Assembly: GCA_020438905.1 (NCBI GenBank)
Contig: JAGQTQ010000045.1
Location: forward strand, 1-36,072
From: Mycobacterium sp.
Lineage (GTDB): Bacteria; Actinomycetota; Actinomycetes; Mycobacteriales; Mycobacteriaceae
DNA: 36,072 bases
Direction of reading: 5' to 3'
This document shows positions 8,991 through 18,232 of this stretch, piece after piece. The notes beneath the pieces are model-generated. The model did no database searches, had not been told where the DNA came from, and was given only the letters and a program-made list of their open reading frames with translations. Each line of letters opens with the position of its first letter. Positions within the stretch are counted from its first letter, which is position 1. Position numbers and translations under genes: made by a program.

Positions 8991-9185
8991 GTGGCTCCGA
9001 CAATCGCGTTCGCCGCCGAAGAGTGTGGCGACGGGCTGACGTTGAATCAATCGGGACAATGCGTTCCGGTCTTGGTGACATCGCCGCAACCCGAGGGTCG
9101 CGATGCTGTGGGGGAGTTCGGCACTTCATTTCCGCCCTGCGCGGTTCGCCGAGTAGCCGGAAGCGTCGGTAAACTCGGGCGGTGA
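8991..9185 (+). CDS. Doubtful short Cys-containing ORF
   Basis: A possible 64-residue product from GTG 8991, with AGGGGAAGG about 11 bases upstream. It contains ECGDGLTLNQSGQCVPV, which resembles the Cys-flanked GxTLxxxGQC turn seen in some secreted mycobacterial proteins. The N-terminus is hydrophobic and Ala-rich (APTIAFAAE) but too short for a normal signal peptide. The frame runs into the promoter and start of the next gene. It could be a remnant of a decayed secreted-protein gene or a chance ORF. I do not recognise a family. Confidence 0.2.
   Translation: MAPTIAFAAEECGDGLTLNQSGQCVPVLVTSPQPEGRDAVGEFGTSFPPCAVRRVAGSVGKLGR
9170..9175 (+). promoter_or_regulatory. -10 hexamer for leaderless phosphatase mRNA
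   Basis: TAAACT is followed by 6 nt and then the GTG at 9182. This puts the expected transcript start at or next to the start codon and supports that start, since no Shine-Dalgarno sequence is visible. Confidence 0.5.
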
Positions 9186-11374
9186 ATCAGCGGTCGCAGG
9201 CGGTGGAGGACGCCGAGCTCGGTGCCCCCGCTGCCGATGTCGGTTCGGATCGGCCGACGCACTTGCGGTCGGACGTGAGTCGCGTTGCGGCGGTGTTCTT
9301 CGCCTTCACCGGATTCGCGGTGCTGTCCTGGCTGTCCTTTGGTTCATGGGAGGGCCCGTCCTTCTTTTACCCGGCCGCCGGCGTCACCGTGGCCGCCATG
9401 ATGCTCAGCCGCCGGTCCCTATGGCCGTGGTTCGCGGTGGCGGTCTTTGCCGCCGAGGTTCTGGTCGACAGCTTCTACAAGAGCCCGCTGTGGGTGTCGG
9501 CCGGATTCGCCGCGGCCAATGTGGTGGAACCGATAATCGGCGCCTCACTGGTGTTGGCCTGGTGCGGCGGCCGACCTGACCTGCGGATACGCCGTCACTT
9601 CGCGGGCTTCGTAGCCGGTGCGTGTGTCATCGCGCCGATTGTTGGAGGGTTGATCGGCGGAACCTTCGTCTCCGTCCACTACGGGTCACCGTGGCTGGGC
9701 GCGACGGTCACCTGGTGGGCGGGCGACGCTCTCGGGGTCCTGGTGATGGCGACGCCGGTCCTGTTGTGGACCGTCCAGGCCTCGGCCGTGCGCCGGCGGC
9801 CCTGGGAGATGGCAGGGGTGCTGGCCCTCACCGCCGCCCTGTCGGTCGCAACCCTCTGGACCGACGTCCCGCCGTCGATCCTGATCCTGGCGGTGCTGGC
9901 CCTGGCGGCGTTCCGGCTCAACATGCTGGGCGCCGCGATCGCGGGAGCCGTGGCTGCCCTGCTGGCCAACATCATGACCACGCACGGACGGGGGATCTTC
10001 TCAAGCACCGGCGCACCGCGGGAAACCCAGGTCGCGCTCACCCAGATTTATGTCGCGGTCATCGTGGTGGTCGCCCTGCTGATCGCCCAGGAGGCCGCAG
10101 CGCGCCTCAATGCCGTCCGTGAACGTGAACTTGAACGCCGGGAACGCGTGCGCCTGGAGACGCTCGCGCGACTGGCCCGCCAGCTGTCGGCCGCGTTGAC
10201 GCCCGAGGACATCGGCGAGGCGTTGGAGGACCAGGTGATCAACGAGGCCGGCGCCAAGGCGCTGAGTCTCGGGCTACTGAGTCCGGACGGTAGGCGGCTG
10301 GACTGGATCACCGCATCCGGTTTCCCGGCCGCCATGATCGAGGAGGTCCGGGCCGAGGTCGACCTCGACACCCCAACGCTGGCCAACGACGCCTTCCGAT
10401 CCGGCGCGCCGCTTACGGTGCAGAGCGCCTCGGAGTACGCCGCCGGTTATCCACACCGCGCGCACTGGATGTCAGTCACCGGCACCGAGTCGGTCGCGGC
10501 CTGGCCTCTCGCCGCCGGTGGGGATCCCTTCGGTGTCTTGCAGCTGACATGGTCGGAGCGCCAGTCCTTCGACGAAGCCCAGCTGGCCTACGCCTCCGCG
10601 GTGGCCACCATGGTCAGCCAGGCATTGGTGCGCGCGCAGATCTATGCCGACGAACACGCCCGCGCTGCTGTGCTCCACACGCTGGCCCAACCGGTCGCCC
10701 GGGTCGACACCGTGGGGATGGAGTACTGCGCGCAATATGAGTCGGCCGACTCCGACCGCGGGCTCGGCGGGGACTGGTACAGCGTGATGGCACTGCCCGG
10801 CGGGCGGACGTATCTGGCCATCGGTGACGTGATCGGTCACGGGCTGCTCAGCGTCGAGGACATGGCTCAGATGCGCAGTACCGGAAACGCCTACGCCCAC
10901 CTCGGTCTGTCGGCCGCGCAGATTCTCACCGAGTTGAACCGATTCGCCGCGCATCAGATCCAGGGTGAGTTCGCCACCAATCTGGTCGCGATCTTCGATC
11001 CGGAAGCGCGCACGCTGTCCTACAGCTCGGCCGGACATCCGCCGGCCATGCTGCACCGCGCCGAGACCGGAGAAGTGCTCCGGTTGTCCGACGCGTCGGG
11101 CCAGATGCTCGGCCCGTTCGACGACGCCGTCTACCCGCAGGCGACCGTGGCGATCGAGCAGGACGACGTCCTGATCATGTACACCGATGGCCTCGTGGAG
11201 CACTACGACGCCGATCTGAACGTGGGCTTGGACCATCTCGAGCAGGTGGTGGCGGCGTGGCCGCCGGACGCCCTGCTGGACTGCGAAGCCCTGGCCCGCG
11301 ACGTCGCGCCCGACTCGCATGACGACGACGTATGCCTGCTCGTTGTCCGATTCGACCCGGACAACGCCGACTGA
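9182..11374 (+). CDS. MASE1-GAF-SpoIIE (PP2C) sensor phosphatase
   Basis: A 730-residue membrane sensor phosphatase. Residues about 30-310 form a MASE1 sensory domain with around eight hydrophobic segments and the signature WWAGDALGVL. A charged linker (RERELERRERVRLE) leads to a GAF domain (about 345-490). The C-terminal SpoIIE-type PP2C phosphatase (about 512-727) keeps its metal-binding acidic motifs: GLGGDWYS, IGDVIGHG, SSAGHPP, YTDGLVE and DDDVCLLVV. Such enzymes usually dephosphorylate an anti-anti-sigma factor, but no STAS or anti-sigma kinase gene lies nearby, so the target is encoded elsewhere. The GTG start is set by a leaderless promoter. It lies between nrdHIE and the oxidoreductase gene and is convergent with the latter; I see no functional link to nrd. 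Confidence 0.9.
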   Translation: MNQRSQAVEDAELGAPAADVGSDRPTHLRSDVSRVAAVFFAFTGFAVLSWLSFGSWEGPSFFYPAAGVTVAAMMLSRRSLWPWFAVAVFAAEVLVDSFYKSPLWVSAGFAAANVVEPIIGASLVLAWCGGRPDLRIRRHFAGFVAGACVIAPIVGGLIGGTFVSVHYGSPWLGATVTWWAGDALGVLVMATPVLLWTVQASAVRRRPWEMAGVLALTAALSVATLWTDVPPSILILAVLALAAFRLNMLGAAIAGAVAALLANIMTTHGRGIFSSTGAPRETQVALTQIYVAVIVVVALLIAQEAAARLNAVRERELERRERVRLETLARLARQLSAALTPEDIGEALEDQVINEAGAKALSLGLLSPDGRRLDWITASGFPAAMIEEVRAEVDLDTPTLANDAFRSGAPLTVQSASEYAAGYPHRAHWMSVTGTESVAAWPLAAGGDPFGVLQLTWSERQSFDEAQLAYASAVATMVSQALVRAQIYADEHARAAVLHTLAQPVARVDTVGMEYCAQYESADSDRGLGGDWYSVMALPGGRTYLAIGDVIGHGLLSVEDMAQMRSTGNAYAHLGLSAAQILTELNRFAAHQIQGEFATNLVAIFDPEARTLSYSSAGHPPAMLHRAETGEVLRLSDASGQMLGPFDDAVYPQATVAIEQDDVLIMYTDGLVEHYDADLNVGLDHLEQVVAAWPPDALLDCEALARDVAPDSHDDDVCLLVVRFDPDNAD

Positions 11375-11431
11375 CCGACCGTGCAGCTGGTGAAACGACA
11401 GAGTCCCGTTGACGCGTCGGAACTTGTGCCC

Positions 11432-12613
11432 TTAGAACTTGTGTAGGGGCCCCTGGGCCTTCTTGTACAGCGAGCGCAGCAACACGTCCCGGAAGCGGGC
11501 GTTGTCGATCAGCTTGATGCCGGCGCCCGCCACGTGCGGGTTGCCGGCGAGCTTGTGCAAGTACCGGCCACGCCGGTACTCCTTGCCCCACGCGGCCTCC
11601 ATCCGCTGCGCGTAGTTGGTGAAGTCATCCGGTCCGCCGTTCTCCAGTGCCGCCATCGCGCACTCACCGGCGGCCAGCCCGGACTCCAGCGCCTTGGAGA
11701 TACCCGCGCCGGAGGCCGGCTTGCCCGCGCCCAGCGAGTCGCCGGTGAACAGCACGCCCGGGCGCCACGGCGGCCACGCGGTGAAGCCCATCGGCAACCG
11801 CCAAGCCCGCACGCTCTTGTTCTTCTTGAGCTCCTCGATGGAGGGCAGCTTCCATTCCGGCGGGAGGGTGCCCAGGAACTCCCCGAGGAACTGGGTGGCG
11901 TTGATGGCCTGCCAGTTCTTGTAGCTGTTGACATAGCCCAGGCCGATGTTGAGCCGACCGCCGCCCATCGGGAACACCCAGCCGTAGCCGGGCAGCTGGT
12001 CACCCTGGAACTCCAGCTTCAAGTAGATGTCGAGGCTGTCGGAGTCGGCGACGTCGGCGTCCATCTCCGCCCGGATGGCGATCGCGGAGTAGCCGTTGTA
12101 CTGCGAGTCCAGCTTCAGCGCCCGCTTGATGGGGGAGTAGGCGCCATCAGCGGCAATGACGGCGTCTCCGAATACCTGCTCGCCGCCCTTGAGCTTCACG
12201 CCGCATACCCGGCCGCGTGAGTCGAGGACCGGCTCGCTGACCTCCGCGCCCTGGCGGACCACCGCTCCGGCCTTCCCGGCGTGTTCGAGCAACATGGTGT
12301 CGAGCAGGGTGCGGCTGACGGTGTGACCGTGGTCGGGCATGCCGGGGCGCTTGGGGAAGGACAACTCCCAGCGCGACGGGCTGAACACGGTGACCCGGTC
12401 GATCCGGTGGAAGCCGGCGACCTCGTCGGCTAGGCCGATCTTCTGTAGATAGCTGACCGCTCGGGCGGTCAGGCCATCGCCGCACGGCTTGTCGCGCGGG
12501 AACACCGCCTTGTCCAGCACCACCACTCTGGCACCGGTCTGCGCGGCCTGCCAGGCGGCCGCCGAACCCGACGGGCCACCGCCGGCAATCACCAGGTCGA
12601 ATCGCTCGGTCAC
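11432..12613 (-). CDS. Geranylgeranyl reductase-family FAD oxidoreductase
   Basis: A 393-residue FAD-dependent enzyme of the geranylgeranyl reductase family, which saturates isoprenoid double bonds (in mycobacteria, MenJ reduces menaquinone). It has an N-terminal Rossmann motif IAGGGPSGSAAA (residues 9-20), the family signature PRDKPCGDGLT (39-49), and the second FAD motif FTGDSLGAGKPASGAGISKALESG. The start is GTG with GGAGAG upstream. A possible -10 (TAGCAT on the minus strand, 12654-12659) gives a leader of about 33 nt. It is divergent from a TetR gene, with tandem repeats in between, so the TetR may control it. The M. tuberculosis menJ lies in a different neighbourhood as I recall, so this may be a paralog. 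The stop is followed by a 9-bp repeat of its own end (GAACTTGTG at 11435-11443 and 11420-11428). Confidence 0.88.
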   Translation of the reverse strand: MTERFDLVIAGGGPSGSAAAWQAAQTGARVVVLDKAVFPRDKPCGDGLTARAVSYLQKIGLADEVAGFHRIDRVTVFSPSRWELSFPKRPGMPDHGHTVSRTLLDTMLLEHAGKAGAVVRQGAEVSEPVLDSRGRVCGVKLKGGEQVFGDAVIAADGAYSPIKRALKLDSQYNGYSAIAIRAEMDADVADSDSLDIYLKLEFQGDQLPGYGWVFPMGGGRLNIGLGYVNSYKNWQAINATQFLGEFLGTLPPEWKLPSIEELKKNKSVRAWRLPMGFTAWPPWRPGVLFTGDSLGAGKPASGAGISKALESGLAAGECAMAALENGGPDDFTNYAQRMEAAWGKEYRRGRYLHKLAGNPHVAGAGIKLIDNARFRDVLLRSLYKKAQGPLHKF

Positions 12614-12690
12614 GGCTCTCCGGCTCTGTCTCGTCGTCGTCGTTGCGACCTCGATGCTAGCCGGGGCCGACGAACGCCCCTACGTGCGGA

Positions 12691-12746
12691 CCGGTCGGTC
12701 CCATCCGGTCGGTCCAATCCGGTCGGTCCAATCCGGTCGGTACAGT
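12691..12746. repeat. Four 14-bp tandem repeats over the divergent promoter
   Basis: Four contiguous 14-bp units start at 12691, 12705, 12719 and 12733. Units 2 and 3 are identical (CCGGTCGGTCCAAT), unit 1 differs by one base, and unit 4 (CCGGTCGGTACAGT) by two. Each contains CCG-GT-CGG, and around unit 1 there is a longer palindrome, GGACCG-GT-CGGTCC (12688-12701). Unit 4 ends in TACAGT, the predicted -10 of the TetR gene. This looks like an operator array. Confidence 0.75.
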
Positions 12747-12753
12747 CCTGTGG

Positions 12754-13491
12754 GTGCGCAAACTCCCCGTAGCTGCGCCGGGATCCGGTTCGGGCAAAGT
12801 CGACGCGCGCAGCGAGCGCTGGCGTGAGCACCGCAAGAAGGTGCGGGCGGAGATAGTCGACGCTGCCTTTCGGGCCATCGACCGCTGCGGTCCGCAGGTG
12901 AGCCTGCAGGAGATCGCCGCCGAGGCCGGTACCGCCAAGCCCAAGATCTATCGTCACTTCAACGACAAGGCCGATCTTTTCCACGCCATCGGCAAGCGGT
13001 TGCGGGAAATGCTGATCGCGGCGATCTTCACCAATATCGACCTGGCCACCGACTCCACCCGGGAGGTGATCCGCCGCGCCGTCGCGGAGTACGTCGACCT
13101 GGTCGACCAGCACCCCAACGTCCTGCGTTTCGTCCTGCAAGGGCGTTTCCCGGAACCGACCGGGTCGACCACCCGCGGTTTCAGCGAAGGCCGGGACATC
13201 ACCATGGCGATGGCGGAGATGTTCAACAACGAACTGCGGGAGATGCAGCTCGAGCCGGCCACGCTGGAGATGGCTGCGGCGGCGACGTTCGGTTCGGCCT
13301 CGGCGGCCACCGAGTGGTGGCTCGGCAGCGACCCGGACAGCCCGCGCCGGATGCCCTCGGAGCGCTTCGTCGCGCATCTGACCACGATCATGCTGGGAAC
13401 CATCCAGGGCATCGCCGACCTGCTCGGAGTCGAGCTCGACCCCGACCTTCCGGTCGGAAGCGCAGTCCCTCGCGACGCCCCGGTGGCCTGA
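12754..13491 (+). CDS. TetR-family regulator (Rv3050c type)
   Basis: A 245-residue repressor. After about 20 flexible residues comes a TetR DNA-binding domain (about 25-75): VRAEIVDAAFRAID, then the helix-turn-helix SLQEIAAEAGTAKPKIYRHF, then NDKADLFHAI. The C-terminal part is a helical ligand domain containing STTRGFSEGRD. The GTG at 12754 lies 7 nt after TACAGT (12741-12746), so the mRNA is probably leaderless. The four tandem repeats upstream overlap this promoter and are its likely binding sites. It is divergent from the reductase-family gene and directly upstream of nrdF2, whose own promoter carries NrdR-like boxes. Size and position correspond to Rv3050c. The ligand is unknown. Confidence 0.88.
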   Translation: MRKLPVAAPGSGSGKVDARSERWREHRKKVRAEIVDAAFRAIDRCGPQVSLQEIAAEAGTAKPKIYRHFNDKADLFHAIGKRLREMLIAAIFTNIDLATDSTREVIRRAVAEYVDLVDQHPNVLRFVLQGRFPEPTGSTTRGFSEGRDITMAMAEMFNNELREMQLEPATLEMAAAATFGSASAATEWWLGSDPDSPRRMPSERFVAHLTTIMLGTIQGIADLLGVELDPDLPVGSAVPRDAPVA

Positions 13492-13509
13492 CTGCCGCGA
13501 CACGCACGA

Positions 13510-13525
13510 ACACAACCGATTGTGC
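13510..13525 (+). promoter_or_regulatory. NrdR box 1, nrdF2 promoter
   Basis: Within ACACAACCGATTGTGC, the core CACAA-CCGA-TTGTG (13511-13524) is a perfect inverted repeat matching the NrdR pattern CACWA-N4-TWGTG. It lies 32 bp upstream of box 2, as at nrdHIE. Confidence 0.7.
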
Positions 13526-13541
13526 TGACTCGGCTTGTCGC

Positions 13542-14595
<1,054 letters not shown>

Positions 14596-14673
14596 CGTCC
14601 GCTGGCCGCTGAGCAGGTGAATAATCGTCAAACTCACTGGTGCGACGGGCCGGCAGCGGCGACACTGGGCGTC

Positions 14674-14991
14674 ATGACGGCCAAGTCACGTGCGCAATCG
14701 GTCCTCAATTGGCTCCGTGCCGGTTACCCGGGTGGGGTGCCCGGCCCGGACCGGGTGCCACTGCTGGCGCTGCTGCGCGATACGCCTTTGACCGAAGACG
14801 AGGTCAAGGAGGTGGTGCGCGAGATCGTCGCCGAGGAGCAGACCGCTCCGGCCGGTCATCTCATCGACCACGACGAGATCGAACGGTTCATCGAGGGGGT
14901 GGCCCACCACGACGCCGGGCCGGAGAACATCCGGCGGGTGGCCGCCAAGCTGGCGGCCGCTGGCTGGCCGCTCGGTTCGCTCGACGACTGA
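14674..14991 (+). CDS. DUF3349-family small protein (Rv3046c type)
   Basis: A 105-residue acidic, helical, soluble protein. The N-terminal region (about 5-60: AQSVLNWLRAGYPGGVPGPDRVPLLALL, then LTEDEVKEVVREIV) matches the mycobacterial DUF3349 family, which has no assigned function. The start is uncertain. ATG 14674 follows GACACT by 7 nt, a weak -10 that would make it leaderless; an in-frame GTG at 14617 would give 124 residues. It lies between nrdF2 and the convergent adhC, 15 bases from the adhC stop. Confidence 0.75.
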   Translation: MTAKSRAQSVLNWLRAGYPGGVPGPDRVPLLALLRDTPLTEDEVKEVVREIVAEEQTAPAGHLIDHDEIERFIEGVAHHDAGPENIRRVAAKLAAAGWPLGSLDD

Positions 14992-15006
14992 CACCTCGGG
15001 GCGGGC

Positions 15007-16059
15007 TTACCCGTTGCGCAGGGATTCGGTGTCGATGACGAAGCGGTACCGGACATCGCTGGCGATGACCCGCTCGTAGGCCTCGTTGACGTAGTCCGGC
15101 TCGATCACCTCGACCTCCGAGACGATCCCGTGCTCGGCGCAGAAGTCCAGCATCTCCTGGGTTTCGGCGATCCCGCCGATCATCGAGCCGGTGACGCTGC
15201 GGCGCATGCCGATGATCGAGAACGGCGGCACCACCAGCGGGTGCTCCGGGGCGCCGAGTTCGACGAAGACCCCGTCGAGATCGACCATCTCCAGATAGCG
15301 CCCGAGGTCGAGGTTGGCCGAGACCGTGTTGAGGACGACGTCGAAGCGATTGCGCAGTCGCTTGAAGGTGTCGCCGTCGCTGGTGGCGTAGTAGTGCTTG
15401 GCGCCCAGGCGCAGCCCGTCCTCCATCTTCTTCAGCGACTGGGACAGCACCGTCACCTCCGCACCCATCGCGGTGGCGAGCTTGACGCCCATGTGCCCCA
15501 GGCCGCCCAGGCCGATCACCGCGACCCGGCTGCCCGGCCCGACATTCCAGTGCCGCAGCGGCGAGTAGGTGGTGATGCCTGCGCACAGCAGCGGCGCAGT
15601 GGCCTCCAGCGGCAGCGACTCGGGGACGTGCAGCACGTAGTTCTCGTCGACGACGATGCTGCCGCTGTAGCCCCCCTGGGTCGGCAGGCCGTCTCTGCCC
15701 ACCGCGTTGTAGGTGCCGGTCATCCCGCTGCCGGTGCAGTACTGCTCCAAGCCGGCCAGACAGTTGTCGCACTCCCGGCAGGAGTCGACGAAACAACCCA
15801 CGCCCACCCGGTCGCCGACGCTGAAACCCTCTACCTCCGAACCGATTTCGGTGACGGTGCCGACGATCTCGTGGCCCGGGACCACCGGGTACCGGGGCTG
15901 CCCCCATTCGGCGCGAACGGTGTGGATGTCGGAGTGGCAGATCCCGGCGAAGTGGATGTCGAAGCGGACGTCGCGCGGGCCGGTGGCGCGGCGGGTGATC
16001 GAGGTCCTGCTCAGCGGTTCGGTTGCCGACGTCGCAGCGTAGGCGCTCACGGTGCTCAT
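15007..16059 (-). CDS. adhC: Zinc-dependent NADP alcohol dehydrogenase AdhC
   Basis: A 350-residue medium-chain dehydrogenase of the cinnamyl-alcohol-dehydrogenase-like group, oxidising or reducing alcohols and aldehydes. Catalytic zinc ligands lie in [17 protein letters not shown] and [10 protein letters not shown]; the structural zinc site has cysteines in [15 protein letters not shown]; the nucleotide-binding motif is [15 protein letters not shown]. The ATG at 16059 is fixed by a leaderless promoter 7 nt upstream. By sequence and position, next to fecB and ctaD, it corresponds to AdhC (Rv3045). It is divergent from an SDR with only 72 bases between starts, which suggests joint control. Confidence 0.93.
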   Translation of the reverse strand: MSTVSAYAATSATEPLSRTSITRRATGPRDVRFDIHFAGICHSDIHTVRAEWGQPRYPVVPGHEIVGTVTEIGSEVEGFSVGDRVGVGCFVDSCRECDNCLAGLEQYCTGSGMTGTYNAVGRDGLPTQGGYSGSIVVDENYVLHVPESLPLEATAPLLCAGITTYSPLRHWNVGPGSRVAVIGLGGLGHMGVKLATAMGAEVTVLSQSLKKMEDGLRLGAKHYYATSDGDTFKRLRNRFDVVLNTVSANLDLGRYLEMVDLDGVFVELGAPEHPLVVPPFSIIGMRRSVTGSMIGGIAETQEMLDFCAEHGIVSEVEVIEPDYVNEAYERVIASDVRYRFVIDTESLRNG

Positions 16060-16066
16060 GCTCCCG

Positions 16067-16072
16067 AGACTA
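16067..16072 (-). promoter_or_regulatory. -10 hexamer for leaderless adhC mRNA
   Basis: On the minus strand TAGTCT is followed by 7 nt and then the adhC ATG. The lipoprotein gene at 28760 has the same TAGTCT-N7-ATG arrangement. Confidence 0.55.
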
Positions 16073-16131
16073 GGCGGTTGAATGGACAGTCGAGTGCGCA
16101 GCCTCCGGGGCTGTGCCGGAGAGAGGAAGCC

Positions 16132-16968
16132 ATGTCGCCGTATCTGGACGGCAAGGTCGTCATCGTCACCGGCGCCGGCAGCGGCTTCGGTCGGCTCATC
16201 GCGCAGAAGTGCGCCGCCGGCGGCGCCCGGGTCGTGGGTGTTGACGTCGACGCCGAGCACCTCGAGGAGGTCGTTGCCTTCATCGGGGAACGCGGGGGAG
16301 AGGCGCTGGCCAGGGTGGCCGACGTCACCGACCTGGAACAGCTCAGGGCCGCCGCGGCCGATGCCGTCGAGACCTTCGGCGCCATCGACGTCCTGGTCAA
16401 CAACGCCGGTGTGATGCCGTTGTCCTACTTCGCCGACCACCAACGGGCCTGGCAGCGCTGGCATCGGGCCATCGACGTCAACGTCAAGGGCGTGGTCAAC
16501 GGCATCGCCGCGGTCTACGACCAGATGATCGCCCAGGGCCGCGGGCAGGTGGTCAACATCTCCTCGATCTACGGCAACGGCGGCATCGAGGGCGCCGGGG
16601 TCTACAGCGCCACAAAAGCGGCGGTCACCGCGTTGTCGGACGCGTTGCGGGTGGAGACGCAGGGGCGGATCAAGGTCACCACCGTCAAGCCCACCGGGGT
16701 GTTCGGCACCAACCTGGCCGGCGGGATCGTCAACCAGACCGCGATCATGGGCCTGGCCGGGCAGAAGGGTCGGCTGTTCGCCGAGAACCTGGCCAATTAC
16801 ATGTCCGGGTCGCTGCGGCCCGAGCAGACCGACGTCGACTCGGTGCAGTACTGGCTCATCACCCCGGACGACCTGGCCGATGTGGTGATGCATGTCATCG
16901 ACCAGCCGTGGGGCGTCAGCCTGTCGGATGTGACGGTTCGGGCCAGCGGGGAGAACTACATCCGCTAG
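16132..16968 (+). CDS. Short-chain dehydrogenase/reductase
   Basis: A 278-residue classical SDR. Cofactor loop TGAGSGFG (about residues 14-21), [10 protein letters not shown] after the second strand (Asp suggests NAD), DVTD, NNAGVMP, catalytic Ser in NISSIYG and the YSATK Tyr-Lys pair are all present. The ATG at 16132 has GAGAGGAAG directly upstream. A small inverted repeat (CTCCGG at 16103-16108, CCGGAG at 16116-16121) runs into that ribosome binding site and could be an operator or translational hairpin. It is divergent from adhC and its stop is 9 bases from the fecB stop. I do not recall it at this place in M. tuberculosis. The substrate is unknown. Confidence 0.88.
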   Translation: MSPYLDGKVVIVTGAGSGFGRLIAQKCAAGGARVVGVDVDAEHLEEVVAFIGERGGEALARVADVTDLEQLRAAAADAVETFGAIDVLVNNAGVMPLSYFADHQRAWQRWHRAIDVNVKGVVNGIAAVYDQMIAQGRGQVVNISSIYGNGGIEGAGVYSATKAAVTALSDALRVETQGRIKVTTVKPTGVFGTNLAGGIVNQTAIMGLAGQKGRLFAENLANYMSGSLRPEQTDVDSVQYWLITPDDLADVVMHVIDQPWGVSLSDVTVRASGENYIR

Positions 16969-16974
16969 CCCCGC

Positions 16975-18051
16975 TCAGTTGATCGGCGCGTTGAGCCAGC
17001 GCAGGTCGTCGACGATCCCGCGGGCGGCGATCAGACCCTGCCCGGTCTGCCACACCTCGTTGTTGACGATGAACACCCGGTTGTCGCGGTTGGCCGACAG
17101 CTTGCGCCAGCCGTTGCTTTCCAGCAGCGCCGCCGCACGGTCCTTGGCGGCCGGAGAAGCGAACGACATGTAGACGATGTCGCCGTCGGCGGGGGAGAAG
17201 TCGGCCTCGTCGGTGATCCCGATCTCCAGATAGGGCTGGTCGGTGAACCGTTGCGCCGCCGGGCGCTCAACCCCCACCGCCGCCAGCACGCTGGCCGGGA
17301 AGTTGTCCGCGCCCCAGACCCGCAGCGCCGATTCGGTCAGCTGCACGATCGAGGCCTGGAAGTGGGTGGCGTCGTTGGCTTCACCGGCCTTGGCGGCTCG
17401 CTCGGTGAACCCGGCGATCAGATCGTCGGCGGCGCGTGCCCGGCCCGTCGCGGCGCCGACCAGGCGCAGGTTGTCCTGCCAGCGGGCCCCGGGCGCCTCG
17501 GTGAACACGGTCGGGGCGATGGCCTCCAGTTCGGGGTAACCGTCCGGGGTGAGTGCCTTCGATCCGAGGATCAGATCGGGTTTGGCCGCCGCGATGGCCG
17601 CCAGGTCCGGCTCGCTGCGGGTGCCGGCGGCCGGGACGTCGTGGACTACGGTCCCGAGGTACCACGGCTGGCTGTCGGATCCGTCGGGCAGCGCGGCCGC
17701 CACGATCCGCGACTGCAACCCCAGCGCGCACAGCGCGTCGAGTTCATCGCCGGCCAGCACGACGATGCGCATCGGGTCGGCGGCGACGGCGGTCTGCCCG
17801 GCGGCGTGGCCGACCGGTCCCGGGGGCGGGCCGTCGAGCGGGGCCGGTTCGGCCGCGCAGGACTCGTCGGGGCGGCGCTGGTTGCCCAGCACACCGGCCG
17901 AGGCGATCATGGTGGTGCTGGTCACCACGGTGCTGCTGCCCGGCTCACCCGGGCCGGCTTCGGGTGGAGGATTCGACCCTCCGCAGCCGGCCGCGGCCAG
18001 CGTCGCCGCGGCGAGCGCTGCGATACCGGGACGCAGGACGCGGGACAGCAC
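16975..18051 (-). CDS. fecB: Periplasmic iron-complex binding lipoprotein FecB
   Basis: A 358-residue exported lipoprotein. The signal peptide LRPGIAALAAATLAAAGC ends in a lipobox (LAAAGC), so it is anchored in the outer leaflet of the plasma membrane. A disordered Pro/Gly/Ser/Thr-rich linker follows, then a class III periplasmic-binding-protein fold with MRIVVLAGDELDALCALGLQSRIV and GTRSEPDLAAIAAAKPDLILGSKAL typical of siderophore, heme or cobalamin binders. Length and position beside ctaD and adhC match FecB (Rv3044). The GTG at 18051 lies 6 nt after TACCGT on the minus strand, so it is probably leaderless; an upstream in-frame start at 18315 would bury the signal peptide and overlap ctaD. 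There is no permease gene beside it. Confidence 0.9.
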   Translation of the reverse strand: MLSRVLRPGIAALAAATLAAAGCGGSNPPPEAGPGEPGSSTVVTSTTMIASAGVLGNQRRPDESCAAEPAPLDGPPPGPVGHAAGQTAVAADPMRIVVLAGDELDALCALGLQSRIVAAALPDGSDSQPWYLGTVVHDVPAAGTRSEPDLAAIAAAKPDLILGSKALTPDGYPELEAIAPTVFTEAPGARWQDNLRLVGAATGRARAADDLIAGFTERAAKAGEANDATHFQASIVQLTESALRVWGADNFPASVLAAVGVERPAAQRFTDQPYLEIGITDEADFSPADGDIVYMSFASPAAKDRAAALLESNGWRKLSANRDNRVFIVNNEVWQTGQGLIAARGIVDDLRWLNAPIN

Positions 18052-18057
18052 GCCGCG

Positions 18058-18063
18058 ACGGTA
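18058..18063 (-). promoter_or_regulatory. -10 hexamer for leaderless fecB mRNA
   Basis: On the minus strand TACCGT is followed by 6 nt and then GTG. No Shine-Dalgarno sequence is visible, which supports this start. Confidence 0.45.
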
Positions 18064-18232
18064 GCACCCGCGCGGCCGCAAAACACCGCTGAACTGGCCT
18101 TCGCCGTCGACCGTGCGGGGGTTCGGCGCGAAATACGACAGAATGTAGGACCGGCCGCACGCTAGGGCTGGTTTGGGGATAGGATGCGGCTTAGATTCTT
18201 TGGGACGCGCCCATGGATGGTTGGAGGATCCT

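Noticed and set aside
12691-12746. CRISPR-like array
   Set aside because: The units are 14 bp and directly contiguous without spacers, so this is a tandem repeat in a promoter.
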